Source of the DNA: DATGMB01 sp035293845
GTDB lineage: Bacteria > Acidobacteriota > Terriglobia > Bryobacterales > Bryobacteraceae
Length of the DNA stretch: 38,495 nt
Direction: 5' to 3'
NCBI GenBank assembly: GCA_035293845.1
Contig: DATGMB010000142.1
Span: 1 to 38,495 of the forward strand
Part shown: positions 8,760 to 16,782 of the stretch, in pieces
Numbering within the stretch: position 1 is the first letter of the stretch
How the letters are laid out: every line of letters starts with the position of its first letter
Translations under genes and position numbers: made by a program
Notes under the pieces: generated by a model
Databases searched by the model: none
Told to the model about the DNA's origin: nothing
The model's input: the letters and a program-made list of their open reading frames with translations, nothing else

Positions 8760-9701
8760 TCACCGTCGCGCCAGGATGGTGAGCTGAACGAGGAAGACGT
8801 GGCCGAGCGGGCGCGATTTGACCGTGACATCGCGGACATAGCGGAGCGTCACGCGGCCGCGGACCGGCGCCACCACGAAATCCAGCTCGGGCCCCAGGCC
8901 GAAATCCAGGTCGCGGGCGCCGCGCAGAGCGGCCGGGAGATCGGCGCCGCGATCGTCGCGTACTTGCCAGAGTCCATAGCCGGCGGCGCCCAGATCCACG
9001 CGCGGGAGAAGCTGGCTGCGGGGGCGGAACGTTTTGCCCGCGCCGCCCTGAAACTGAAAATTATCGCCGCGGGTGATGTCGATGCCCTCTTTTCGCTGGT
9101 GCAATTCGTAGCTGTTCAATACGGAGAGGCTCCAGGTTTTAGCGCGATCGAACCAGAGCGCGGTACCGAGGGAGAATTCGTGGGTCCATTGGCCGAGCCC
9201 CACGCTGCCGCTGGCATGCGGCACGTAGAGGCCCGTCGGGGCGTAGAAGGCGTATCCGGCCACGAGATCGGCCTGCCGCCACTTCCACCCGAGCTTGACG
9301 GGCTGCACGTAGATATCGCCCAGGCCGAAGTCATCCACGCTGGCCTCGGGATTCGCGGCATTCGCGCTGATCTGCGAGATGGGCCCCGCGGCCGTGACGT
9401 TCAGGTAGAGGGAATGCGTCAACCGGAGTACAAATTGGAGGCCGAACACGTTTGTGTAAGCATCCAGATCGAGACCCGGAACGGGAATGCTGTGTCCTAC
9501 GCGGTCGAATATTTCGTTGGAGCCGTAGGACGCGAACTGATAGACGACGTAAAGGCCGCTGTCCGGTTGCGAGCCGGCGAACATCCCGGCGCTGCCCAGG
9601 ACCTTGTGGCCGAGCTGCTGCGCTCGGGCGGGCGGAGCGGAGGCCATCAGCAGGGAGGCCAGCACGGCCGAGCGTGATAAGGTCCAGAGTCTGACAGCCA
9701 T
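8760..9701 (-). CDS. SphA-like outer-membrane beta-barrel protein (phenol MetA-degradation family)
   Basis: A 313-residue exported protein. The start at 9701 gives a textbook signal peptide (MAVRLWTLSR, then a hydrophobic core, then PARAQ). The open frame reaches a TTG at 9731, which I reject. A TATATT -10-like hexamer at 9735-9730 sits just upstream of the ATG. The mature part is rich in amphipathic strands with alternating aromatic residues, for example the stretch after YAFYAPTG. It ends in a long final strand with hydrophobic alternation, as expected of an outer-membrane barrel. The pattern matches the SphA family (Pfam putative MetA-pathway of phenol degradation), whose members are outer-membrane porin-like proteins, usually of unproven substrate. 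A role in aromatic degradation should not be assumed here. Confidence 0.7.
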   Translation of the reverse strand: MAVRLWTLSRSAVLASLLMASAPPARAQQLGHKVLGSAGMFAGSQPDSGLYVVYQFASYGSNEIFDRVGHSIPVPGLDLDAYTNVFGLQFVLRLTHSLYLNVTAAGPISQISANAANPEASVDDFGLGDIYVQPVKLGWKWRQADLVAGYAFYAPTGLYVPHASGSVGLGQWTHEFSLGTALWFDRAKTWSLSVLNSYELHQRKEGIDITRGDNFQFQGGAGKTFRPRSQLLPRVDLGAAGYGLWQVRDDRGADLPAALRGARDLDFGLGPELDFVVAPVRGRVTLRYVRDVTVKSRPLGHVFLVQLTILARR

Positions 9702-9821
9702 CGAATCACCGGCTCGGCGCGTTGAGGCCAATATATAACGGTTGCGGGGAGAGCGGCAGATGGCGGAGGGGCGGATGCCCTGGGAATCCGCAAAGCTCGC
9801 GGAATGGGATCCGGGCTAGCG

Positions 9822-10661
9822 TCACTTAGAAGCAGCTACGGCGCAATTTTTTTGAATGAAAGCGAATACGTCCTTGAACCAGATCGAACTTCCGAGCCAT
9901 GTGAAACTATGCCCGTCAAAATGCGTTTTGCCATAGGCTGGATAAGTTTTCATTTCCGCTGATTTTCCCGAGGCGAGCATTTCTTTATATAGAACCTGGC
10001 TCGGCTCCAGAGTGTAGTCGTTCTCAGCCTGAAAGAAGAATATTGGCGACTTTGACGACCTGACACTCTCCTTCATGACAGTTTGAAGGGCTGGCGCCTC
10101 ACTCCAACTCATTGCCCCTCCCGACGCATCGACGGCTGCGCAGAACGCATAGCTGGCGGATCCAAGGACTGTTTCGATTCCGCCGAAAGATTGTCCCGCA
10201 ACCGCAATCCGGTCTGGCTGCACAAATTTTTGCTGCTTCAACCAAGCCACGGCAGAGAGCTGATCTTTGAGATGGTCTCCCTTTAGCAAGGCGATCATCG
10301 TCTTGACGGCAGCGCCTTGCCCGCCTGATTTTTCAGCCGCCGAGATTTGGTCTCCGATGTACTGGCCAGCCTTAGCGCTCAAACCCTGTCCGCGCCGGTA
10401 AGGCATGAAGAAGACCCACCCTTTCGAAGCGTAAAGAGGACCAATGGCGGTACTCGCCGCGTCACTCAACATTCCTTCGGCGCTTCCGTGGTTATAGAGT
10501 ATCGCTGGAAATGGGCCCTCGCCATTGGGCTTAAACAGCTCGCCTCCCAGCGTGAGCTTACCGCTGGGAAAATGGACTATTTCGTAGGGCGCGGGCGGCT
10601 CCGCCGCGGAAGAAGAGAGCGCTCCCACCAGGATGGCGATCACGATCAAAATAGCCCGCAT
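9822..10661 (-). CDS. exported alpha/beta hydrolase (dienelactone hydrolase-like)
   Basis: A 279-residue alpha/beta hydrolase. The start at 10661 is chosen from two adjacent ATGs because AAGGAGG lies 4 bases upstream of it; an in-frame start further out has no such site. A signal peptide (about residues 1-19, ending SSSAA) precedes the domain. The nucleophile elbow GQSFGG puts the catalytic Ser at 158. The acid is probably Asp215 (ENDYT) and the base His247 (KTHFDGH). The YNHGS turn near residue 56 is the likely oxyanion loop. The gene is visibly more A/T-rich than its neighbours, with frequent AAA, TTT and ATT codons, which suggests separate ancestry. Substrate unknown. Confidence 0.85.
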   Translation of the reverse strand: MRAILIVIAILVGALSSSAAEPPAPYEIVHFPSGKLTLGGELFKPNGEGPFPAILYNHGSAEGMLSDAASTAIGPLYASKGWVFFMPYRRGQGLSAKAGQYIGDQISAAEKSGGQGAAVKTMIALLKGDHLKDQLSAVAWLKQQKFVQPDRIAVAGQSFGGIETVLGSASYAFCAAVDASGGAMSWSEAPALQTVMKESVRSSKSPIFFFQAENDYTLEPSQVLYKEMLASGKSAEMKTYPAYGKTHFDGHSFTWLGSSIWFKDVFAFIQKNCAVAASK

Positions 10662-10832
10662 CATTCCTCCTTGCGCATAAAGGCGGATTATAGGAGATGT
10701 GAGGAGCGGCCTCAAGCATCTTCACATGGCGGCGCAATATTCTGTGGCTCGGGATCCCATTCGCGAATAGGTCCGTGCCAGGGTGTATACTGCGCGAAAG
10801 CCGGCTCGCGCCGGCGGAGGGGAATTTCTCTC

Positions 10833-12785
10833 ATGAAACGCACGCTATTTCTGCTGGTGGCCGCGGCCGCTCTGGCCCAACCGCCTTCCGGATGGACGCC
10901 CGAGCTCGGGATGCAGGTGAAAGGGATCGAGGAAGTGGCGCCATCGCCGGATGGCACGCGCGCCGCCTGGACCGAGGGCCGATGGGCGATGGACGCCGAG
11001 CACAGCGAAGCGGCCCGGCAGATCTGGATCGCGGATGCGGACGGCGCGCACCGGCGGCAGCTCACGCGGGGCGAGAAGAGTGCCGTCAGCCCTTCGTTTT
11101 CGCCGGACGGCGCGTCGCTCTACTTCGTTTCCGACCGCAACGGCAAGCGGAACGTGTACCGCATCCTGCTGGCCGGCGGCGAAGCGGAGATGGTGACGGA
11201 CTTCAAGGGGCAGTTGGGCGAGTATGCGGTCTCGCCGGACGGCAAGTGGGTGGCGTTCACCGGATACGAGCCGCCGGCGGATGAAGAGAAGAGCAAGAAG
11301 GAGAAGCGCGACTGGAAGGTGATGGACGCGAATCCGGCCAACCTGGCGCTCTACGTAATTCCGGCCGAAGCGGATGCGGACGGCAAGCGCGCGCAGAAAA
11401 AGCTGACGGACGGCAAACGGTGCGTAACCGGGCTCGACTGGTCGCCCGATTCGCGCGCGATCGCGTTCAGCGATCAGCCGACGCCGCTGGCCGACGACTG
11501 GACCCGCGCCGACATTTCGGAAGTCAATGTCGAAACCGGAGCGGTCAAAGCAATTTCGGCGACGGGCGCGGCGGAATCGGAGCCGAAATACTCGCCGGAC
11601 GGGCGGTATCTGGCGTTCCTGAAATCGGATGAGCCCGTGCATTGGGCCTCGGCCAACCGCATCCAACTGTTGACGCGCGCGACCGGCGAGGTCCGCGCGA
11701 TGCCCGCTACGTACGATGAGCAGCCGGCGCTAATCGGCTGGACGGCTGATGGCCGGCTGCTCTATCGCGAGGCGAAGCGCACGCGGGCGGCGATTTACGC
11801 CATGCCCACGGACGGCGCGCCGGCCGAGGTGTTCGAGCCGGCATCGGGCGTCACCGGGCCGGTGCACGCCAACGCGCGCGGGACCCTGCTGGGGTTTTCG
11901 ATGGAAACACCGAGCGAGCCGGCGGAGGCGTTCGTGATGAAACCCGGCGGCCAGCCGGTGCAGATCAGCCGCGTGAACGCGGACCTGCCGCGGATGCCCC
12001 TCGGCCGCACGGAAGCGATCCGGTGGAAATCGAAGGACGGGATGGAAATCGAAGGCCTGCTGACGTACCCAGCCAATTACGAGCAGGGCAAGCGGTACCC
12101 GCTGATCCTGAATATCCACGGCGGGCCGACGGGCGTTTTCAGCGAGACGTTCATCGGGCGCGGGGCAGTGTACCCCATCGCGGCATTCGCGGCGCGCGGT
12201 TACGCGGTGTTGCGGCCGAATCCGCGCGGATCGAGCGGCTACGGCAAGACGTTCCGGTTCGCCAATTACAACGACTGGGGCGGGCACGATTACGAGGACG
12301 ACCAGGCCGGCGTGGACGCGGTGATCGCGATGGGGGTCGCGGACCCCGAGCGGCTGGCCATCATGGGATGGAGCTACGGCGGGTTCATGACGTCGTGGAC
12401 CATCACGCAGACGCAGCGGTTCAAGGCGGCGGCCGTGGGCGCGGGCGTGACTGACCTCTGGAGCTTCACCGGCACGGCGGACATTCCGGGCTTTCTGCCG
12501 GATTATTTCGGCGGCGAGCCCTGGCAGCAGTTCGAGAATTTCCGGAAGCACTCGCCGATTACCTACGTCAAGAACGTGACGACGCCCACCCTCGTGCTGC
12601 ACGGCGAGGCGGACGACCGCGTGCCGACGTCGCAAGGGTACGAATATTACCACGCGCTGAAGGCGCGCGGGGTGACGGCGAAGATGGTGGTGTATCCGCG
12701 GCAGCCGCACGGCTTCGTGGAGCCGAAGTTTATTTTGGACGTGGCGCAGCGCCATTTGGAATGGGTGGAAAAGTATGTACGGTAA
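10833..12785 (+). CDS. exported S9 family peptidase (prolyl oligopeptidase-like), copy 1
   Basis: A 650-residue serine peptidase of the S9 family (acylaminoacyl-peptidase/dipeptidyl-peptidase type). Such enzymes cleave short peptides gated by a beta-propeller. A signal peptide (MKRTLFLLVAAAALAQ) suggests periplasmic or secreted action. The first ~380 residues carry WD40-like propeller repeats with SPDG motifs (for example FSPDGASLYFVSDRNGK). The catalytic domain has HGGPTG (oxyanion), GWSYGGF with Ser514, HGEADDRVP with Asp594 and QPHGF with His626. GGAGGGG lies about 10 bases before the ATG. A TATACT hexamer at 10786-10791 is a possible -10 with no good -35. Translationally coupled to the next gene. 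Confidence 0.95.
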   Translation: MKRTLFLLVAAAALAQPPSGWTPELGMQVKGIEEVAPSPDGTRAAWTEGRWAMDAEHSEAARQIWIADADGAHRRQLTRGEKSAVSPSFSPDGASLYFVSDRNGKRNVYRILLAGGEAEMVTDFKGQLGEYAVSPDGKWVAFTGYEPPADEEKSKKEKRDWKVMDANPANLALYVIPAEADADGKRAQKKLTDGKRCVTGLDWSPDSRAIAFSDQPTPLADDWTRADISEVNVETGAVKAISATGAAESEPKYSPDGRYLAFLKSDEPVHWASANRIQLLTRATGEVRAMPATYDEQPALIGWTADGRLLYREAKRTRAAIYAMPTDGAPAEVFEPASGVTGPVHANARGTLLGFSMETPSEPAEAFVMKPGGQPVQISRVNADLPRMPLGRTEAIRWKSKDGMEIEGLLTYPANYEQGKRYPLILNIHGGPTGVFSETFIGRGAVYPIAAFAARGYAVLRPNPRGSSGYGKTFRFANYNDWGGHDYEDDQAGVDAVIAMGVADPERLAIMGWSYGGFMTSWTITQTQRFKAAAVGAGVTDLWSFTGTADIPGFLPDYFGGEPWQQFENFRKHSPITYVKNVTTPTLVLHGEADDRVPTSQGYEYYHALKARGVTAKMVVYPRQPHGFVEPKFILDVAQRHLEWVEKYVR

Positions 12786-14727
12786 GGCGATTACACTCGC
12801 GGTGTTATGCCTGGCGCCGCTGGGAGCTCAGTGGACGCCCGAACTTTCCATGAAGGTAAAGACGGTGACGGCGCCCGTGCCTTCGCCGGACGGGCGGCTC
12901 GCCGCGTGGACCCAGACCGTCGCGGTGATGGACGGCGAGAAAAGCGAGATGCTCACACACGTGTTCCTGGCGCGCACGGACGGCAGCGGGCGCGTGCAGC
13001 TCACGCGCGGGGAGAAATCCGCGAATGCGCCGGCATTTTCCCCGGATTCGCAATGGGTCTTCTTCGCCTCCGACCGGAGCGGCAAGCGAAACCTTTACCG
13101 CATTCCGGTGGATGGCGGCGAGGCCGAGGCCCTGACCAGCTTCAACGGCACGATGGGCGCGTACGCGGTTTCGCCGGACGGCAAATGGATCGCGTTCGCG
13201 GGACGCGAGGCGGACCCGTCGGAGGAAACGGCGCGGCGGCAGAAGCTGGATTTCCGGGTGATCGATGAGAATCCGCGGAACCAAGCGCTGTGGCTGATTC
13301 CGGTCGAGCCCGATGTGCACGGGCGGCGGGCGCTAGAGAAGGCGGCGGCGGGGCCGTGGAACGTTGGAGCGTTCGACTGGTCGCCGGATTCGCGGCGCAT
13401 CGCATACGAGGTGCGGCCCACGCCGGATGCGGACGACGGGCGCAAGGCGGACATTCTGGAAGTCGAAATCGAAAGCGGGCGCATCCGGCCGATCGCGGCG
13501 ACGGCGGCAACGGAATCGCAGCCGCACTATTCGCCGGATGGCAAGCTGCTGGCGTACGTGCGGAGCCTCGCGACGGCGCGGCGCATCGACGGGAGCCGCA
13601 TCGCGCTGGTGAACCTGGCGGACCTGAAATCGCGCGATCTGCCGGCCACGCCGGATGAGACGCCGACGATTTCGGGCTGGGTGAAGGACCGGCTGTTCTT
13701 CACGGAAGGCCGCGGCACGCGCGCGGTGTTGTATGCGATGCCGGTGGATGGACCGCCGGCGGTGGTGTTCACGCGGGAGCACGGAACTTTTGCGAATGCG
13801 GCGATCAACCGCACGGGAACGCACGCCGGGCTGGGCATGCAGGCGCCGGACGAGCCGGTGGAGGCGTACGTCATGGAGCTGAGCGCGCGGAAGCCGGTTC
13901 GGGTGAGCGCGGCGAATACGGAGCTGCCCAAGCAGCCGATCGGCGAGACGCGCCTCATCAAATGGAAATCGAAGGACGGCCGGGAGATCGAAGGGCTGCT
14001 GACGCTGCCGGTGCGTTACGAAAAGGGCAAGCGCTATCCGCTGATCCTGAATATTCACGGCGGGCCGGCGGGGGCTTTCGGCGAGACGTTCATCGGCGCG
14101 GCGGGGCTGTACCCGATCGCGACCTTCGCGGCGAAGGGCTGGGCGGTGCTGCGCGCGAACCCGCGCGGCTCGACCGGGTACGGGCTGGCGTTTCGGTCGG
14201 CGAATGTGGATGACTGGGGCGGCGGCGATTACCAAGACCTGATGGCGGGCGTGGACGCGGCGATCCAGATTGGCGTGGCCGACCCGAACCGGCTGGCGGT
14301 GATGGGCTGGAGCTACGGCGGATACATGACGAATTGGGTGATCACGCAGACCAGCCGGTTCAAGGCCGCGGCGACGGGCGCGGGGCTCTCGGACCTGATT
14401 TCGATGTGGGGAACGAACGATATTCCTTCGACCCTCGACGATTACTTCGAGGGGCCGTGGTTCGAGCAGCCGGAGCGGTATATCCGGATGTCGCCGCTGG
14501 CGCATGTGGACAAGGTGACGACGCCGACGCTCATTCTGCACGGCGGCAGCGACATCCGCGTGCCGACGACGCAGGGGTACGAGATGTACTCGGCAATCAA
14601 ACGGCGCGGCGTGCCGGCGGAGATGGTGGTGTATCCGCGGCAGCCGCACGGTCCGCAGGAGCCGAAGTTCGTGCTGGACATCATGCGGCGGCACGTCGAG
14701 TGGGTGGCGAAGCATATCGGGGAGTGA
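12775..14727 (+). CDS. exported S9 family peptidase (prolyl oligopeptidase-like), copy 2
   Basis: A 650-residue paralogue of the preceding gene, the same length and alignable end to end. It starts inside it, so the two genes overlap by 11 bases. The signal peptide is short (MYGKAITLAVLCLAPLGAQ). Propeller repeats with SPDG motifs precede the hydrolase domain, which has HGGPAG, GWSYGGY with Ser513, HGGSDIRVP with Asp593 and QPHG with His625. All triad residues are kept, so both copies should be active. The catalytic domains are much more alike than the propellers, suggesting divergence of substrate gating after a tandem duplication. It ends 4 bases before the convergent GNAT gene. Confidence 0.95.
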   Translation: MYGKAITLAVLCLAPLGAQWTPELSMKVKTVTAPVPSPDGRLAAWTQTVAVMDGEKSEMLTHVFLARTDGSGRVQLTRGEKSANAPAFSPDSQWVFFASDRSGKRNLYRIPVDGGEAEALTSFNGTMGAYAVSPDGKWIAFAGREADPSEETARRQKLDFRVIDENPRNQALWLIPVEPDVHGRRALEKAAAGPWNVGAFDWSPDSRRIAYEVRPTPDADDGRKADILEVEIESGRIRPIAATAATESQPHYSPDGKLLAYVRSLATARRIDGSRIALVNLADLKSRDLPATPDETPTISGWVKDRLFFTEGRGTRAVLYAMPVDGPPAVVFTREHGTFANAAINRTGTHAGLGMQAPDEPVEAYVMELSARKPVRVSAANTELPKQPIGETRLIKWKSKDGREIEGLLTLPVRYEKGKRYPLILNIHGGPAGAFGETFIGAAGLYPIATFAAKGWAVLRANPRGSTGYGLAFRSANVDDWGGGDYQDLMAGVDAAIQIGVADPNRLAVMGWSYGGYMTNWVITQTSRFKAAATGAGLSDLISMWGTNDIPSTLDDYFEGPWFEQPERYIRMSPLAHVDKVTTPTLILHGGSDIRVPTTQGYEMYSAIKRRGVPAEMVVYPRQPHGPQEPKFVLDIMRRHVEWVAKHIGE

Positions 14728-14731
14728 ACCG

Positions 14732-15244
14732 CTACCGGCCCAGCAACGCCTTTTGCGCTGTCGCGAGCGGCAGGAGGAGCGTCCGCGGACGGTCCGCAAG
14801 CGGCCGGAAGCCGTAGCGACGATAGAACGCGACGGCATGATCGTCTTTGGCATCGACCAGCAGGGCGAACGCAGCGGCCGCGTCCTGCATCGTGCGATGA
14901 ACGGCGTTCATGAGCATCATCTCGCCGAGTCCGCGCCGCTGAAAATGCCGGTCAACGGCGAGGCGTCCGATGCGGACGGCAGGCAGCGTTGGATAGCGCG
15001 GCAGACGTTTGGCCTCCTCGGGAGGAAGGTCCACCAGCGGAATACTGGCTGCGGATAAGGTGTACCAGGCAGCAACGAGACCGGTGGTGGTCTCGATGAG
15101 GACAAAACAATTGGAGATGAGGCGGCGTATGTCCTGGGTCACCTGGGTGCGGAAATAGCGGTCCAGCGGCTCGCTACCACAGGAGAAAGCAGCCCGGTCG
15201 TGTTCCGCGCCGAGCGCCTCGAACCGGAACTGATGCGGGCTCAT
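14732..15244 (-). CDS. GNAT acetyltransferase toxin, TacT-like
   Basis: A 170-residue GNAT-fold acetyltransferase. It overlaps the upstream DUF1778 gene by ATGA, the standard layout of type II TacA/TacT modules, in which the toxin acetylates the amino group of charged tRNAs to stop translation. The acetyl-CoA loop is QRRGLG (residues 102-107) after the beta-4 strand RIGRLAVD. Tyr141 in AFYRRYGF sits where TacT has its catalytic tyrosine. The N-terminal FRFEALGAEHDRAAFSCG region is typical of this subfamily. Function is inferred from family and gene pairing. Confidence 0.9.
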   Translation of the reverse strand: MSPHQFRFEALGAEHDRAAFSCGSEPLDRYFRTQVTQDIRRLISNCFVLIETTTGLVAAWYTLSAASIPLVDLPPEEAKRLPRYPTLPAVRIGRLAVDRHFQRRGLGEMMLMNAVHRTMQDAAAAFALLVDAKDDHAVAFYRRYGFRPLADRPRTLLLPLATAQKALLGR

Positions 15245-15519
15245 TCCACGCCGAACAGTTCCCGGTATCGCCGAGCGGCCTTCTTCAGCGCCGGCGTAGG
15301 CTCCGGCGGATGCAGAATGGCCTCTGCGATCTGGCGCTGGCCTTCGAGCGAAACGCGAATGATTTCGGTTTCCTGGATCGCCCGGCAGGCTGCTTCATCG
15401 GCCGCGGCCACAACGAAATCCGTCAGCGTTCGACCCTGGATCTGGGCTGCGCGCTTCAGGCGAGCCATGATGTCTCGGGGGAGACGGGCTTCCAGGCGAG
15501 CCGTGGTTTCTTGCTTCAC
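15241..15519 (-). CDS. DUF1778 ribbon-helix-helix antitoxin, TacA-like
   Basis: A 92-residue antitoxin. Residues 5-45 (TARLEARLPRDIMARLKRAA onward, then GRTLTDFVVAAADEAA) are a ribbon-helix-helix DNA-binding domain. The C-terminal half is the acidic/helical toxin-neutralising part. It starts at a GTG, and the predicted transcription start falls almost on that codon, so the mRNA may be leaderless. A perfect palindrome directly upstream is the likely autorepression operator. It is followed by the GNAT toxin with a 4-base overlap. Confidence 0.9.
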   Translation of the reverse strand: MKQETTARLEARLPRDIMARLKRAAQIQGRTLTDFVVAAADEAACRAIQETEIIRVSLEGQRQIAEAILHPPEPTPALKKAARRYRELFGVE

Positions 15520-15525
15520 GATTTA

Positions 15526-15554
15526 ATTGTACGGCAGATTGCCGTAAGCAGCAA
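15526..15554 (-). promoter_or_regulatory. promoter with embedded operator for the DUF1778/GNAT module
   Basis: Reading the minus strand, TTGCTG (15554-15549), 17 bases and TACAAT (15531-15526) form a sigma70-like promoter. The inverted repeat TACGGCA-ATC-TGCCGTA (15546-15530) fills the spacer and overlaps the -10. This is where a ribbon-helix-helix antitoxin would repress. The predicted start of transcription coincides with the GTG at 15519. Confidence 0.55.
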
Positions 15555-15584
15555 GCGGCGGCGGTGGCCGGCCTCCATCTCGAG

Positions 15585-15614
15585 TTGACATCGCCTCGCG
15601 CACGCCCGTACGCT
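15585..15614 (+). promoter_or_regulatory. possible promoter of the ParD-like remnant
   Basis: A consensus TTGACA at 15585-15590, 18 bases, then TACGCT at 15609-15614, which is a weak -10. The predicted transcription start falls at the ATG (15622), again giving little or no leader. It faces away from the DUF1778 promoter. Speculative because the -10 is poor. Confidence 0.3.
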
Positions 15615-15621
15615 GAAAGCG

Positions 15622-15847
15622 ATGGAAGTTCATTTCAAGCCCGAGACAGAGGTTAAACTGGCTGAGCTTGCAGCCCGGCAGGGCCGGGATGCCGAGCAAC
15701 TTGTGCAAGAAATCCTGACGCGGCACCCCGAGGACGAGATTCGCTTTCTGGAGGGGGGTCGAAGAAGGACTTGCACAGGCGGAGCGAGGCGAGTTCATCG
15801 AGCAGGCTGAAATGGACGCCCGCATCCAAAAGATGTTTCCGCAGTAG
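15622..15847 (+). pseudogene. ParD-like antitoxin, frameshifted
   Basis: The first 45 codons read as a small antitoxin-like protein: MEVHFKPETEVKLAELAARQ, then a helix and PEDEIRFLEG. The frame then breaks at a run of six G (15753-15758). Dropping one G continues the protein as VEEGLAQAERGEFIEQAEMD... to a TAG at 15845-15847, which is the typical EG-hinge-acidic tail of ParD/RHH-like antitoxins. The restored length would be about 75 residues. The broken frame instead ends at 15810 in a basic, unconvincing tail. The indel is either real decay or a homopolymer sequencing error. Confidence 0.65.
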
Positions 15848-16000
15848 ATGCGGCTCCGTTGGACCCTCCTCGCGGCGAGCCATCTGGAGCACATCGCCAA
15901 CTATCTGCAGGAGCATCGCCCCTCATTGGCCGCACTGACTGTGCACCGAAGTCGTGATGCAAGCACGGGGCACAAGACCCCTCCGGGACGCCGCTATTGA
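15848..16000 (+). pseudogene. ParE/RelE-like toxin remnant
   Basis: An ATG directly abutting the restored stop of the ParD-like gene (TAGATG) opens a 50-residue frame. Its first 28 residues (MRLRWTLLAASHLEHIANYL, then QEHRPSLA) are the N-terminal helical hairpin of a ParE toxin. After that the similarity ends abruptly and the frame stops at 15998-16000. Normal ParE toxins are about 90-100 residues, so the core sheet and C-terminus are missing. Confidence 0.6.
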
Positions 16001-16091
16001 TCGCCGCCTCCGCGCCCGCGACTGAAGTGCCGCGCAACTGAAGCGGTGCTACTCTGAGATTTACGCAGGCATCCGGATCTCAATGTCCAAA

Positions 16092-16138
16092 TTGACAGCA
16101 GCCCACGGTGGTGATAATAGTATGGTTCGCTTAAGGAG
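16092..16138 (+). promoter_or_regulatory. promoter and ribosome-binding site of the nuo operon
   Basis: A consensus TTGACA (16092-16097) is followed after a short 15-base spacer by GATAAT (16113-16118). TAAGGAG (16132-16138) then lies 5 bases before the nuoC ATG. The strong -35 and Shine-Dalgarno support this as the operon start, so nuoA and nuoB are not merely unannotated upstream. Confidence 0.5.
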
Positions 16139-16143
16139 TCAGA

Positions 16144-16776
16144 ATGGCTGACGAGCAAAAGCCGGACGGCCCGCAGGCATCTCCGCCGGGCGGTGCGGCG
16201 AAACCGGCTCCTCCGAAACCGGCCGCAGCCGCAGCCGGGCATGCTGCTCCCCCAAAGCCTCCCGCCGTGATGGCCGCGACTCCATGGGATAGCGAACTGG
16301 CGCGCGAGTTGAAAGAACGCTTCGGCGAGCGGATTCGCGAGACATCGACTTACCTCGGCCAGAACTTCATCGTGTGCCAGCCGGACGCGGCGGTGGCGAT
16401 TGTCGAATACCTGAAGCTGGAGGCCGACTTCGATTACCTGGTCGACATCACGGCCGTCGACTGGCCGAAGCGCGCGGAGCGCTTCGATCTCGTCTATATC
16501 CTCTACAGTTTCGCGCGCAACGAGCGCATCCGCATCAAGACATATATCAATGACGGCGACCGGCCGCAATCGGCGGTGCGCGTGCACGCGACCGCCAACT
16601 GGCTGGAGCGGGAGGTCTTCGACATGTTCGGCATCGAGTTCGCAGGGCATCCGGATCTGCGCCGCATTCTGCTGCCTGAGGAATGGGACGGCCATCCGCT
16701 GCGGAAGGACTACGGGATCATTCAACAGGACCAGCGCTGGGTGCGGGAAAATCTGAATATCGAAAGCGGCCAATAG
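16144..16776 (+). CDS. nuoC: NADH-quinone oxidoreductase subunit C
   Basis: A 210-residue 30-kDa-type subunit of complex I (peripheral arm). The conserved core starts near residue 46. The family signature is seen as VFDMFGIEF followed by GHPDLRRILLPEEWDGHPLR and KDYG near the C-terminus. The N-terminal ~45 residues are an Ala/Pro/Gly-rich extension not found in the minimal subunit. The start is supported by a strong TAAGGAG. It is the first gene of the operon and is not fused to nuoD, whose start is 6 bases after the nuoC stop. Confidence 0.96.
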   Translation: MADEQKPDGPQASPPGGAAKPAPPKPAAAAAGHAAPPKPPAVMAATPWDSELARELKERFGERIRETSTYLGQNFIVCQPDAAVAIVEYLKLEADFDYLVDITAVDWPKRAERFDLVYILYSFARNERIRIKTYINDGDRPQSAVRVHATANWLEREVFDMFGIEFAGHPDLRRILLPEEWDGHPLRKDYGIIQQDQRWVRENLNIESGQ

Positions 16777-16782
16777 CCAGCT

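Noticed and set aside
13333..14853. 506-codon minus-strand frame
   Set aside because: Antisense to S9 copy 2 and overlapping the GNAT gene in another frame; Arg/His-rich, no motif.
15653..15916. Minus-strand frames of 87 and 125 codons over the ParD/ParE remnants
   Set aside because: The plus strand carries recognisable antitoxin and toxin pieces; the minus-strand translations show no family pattern and no promoter.
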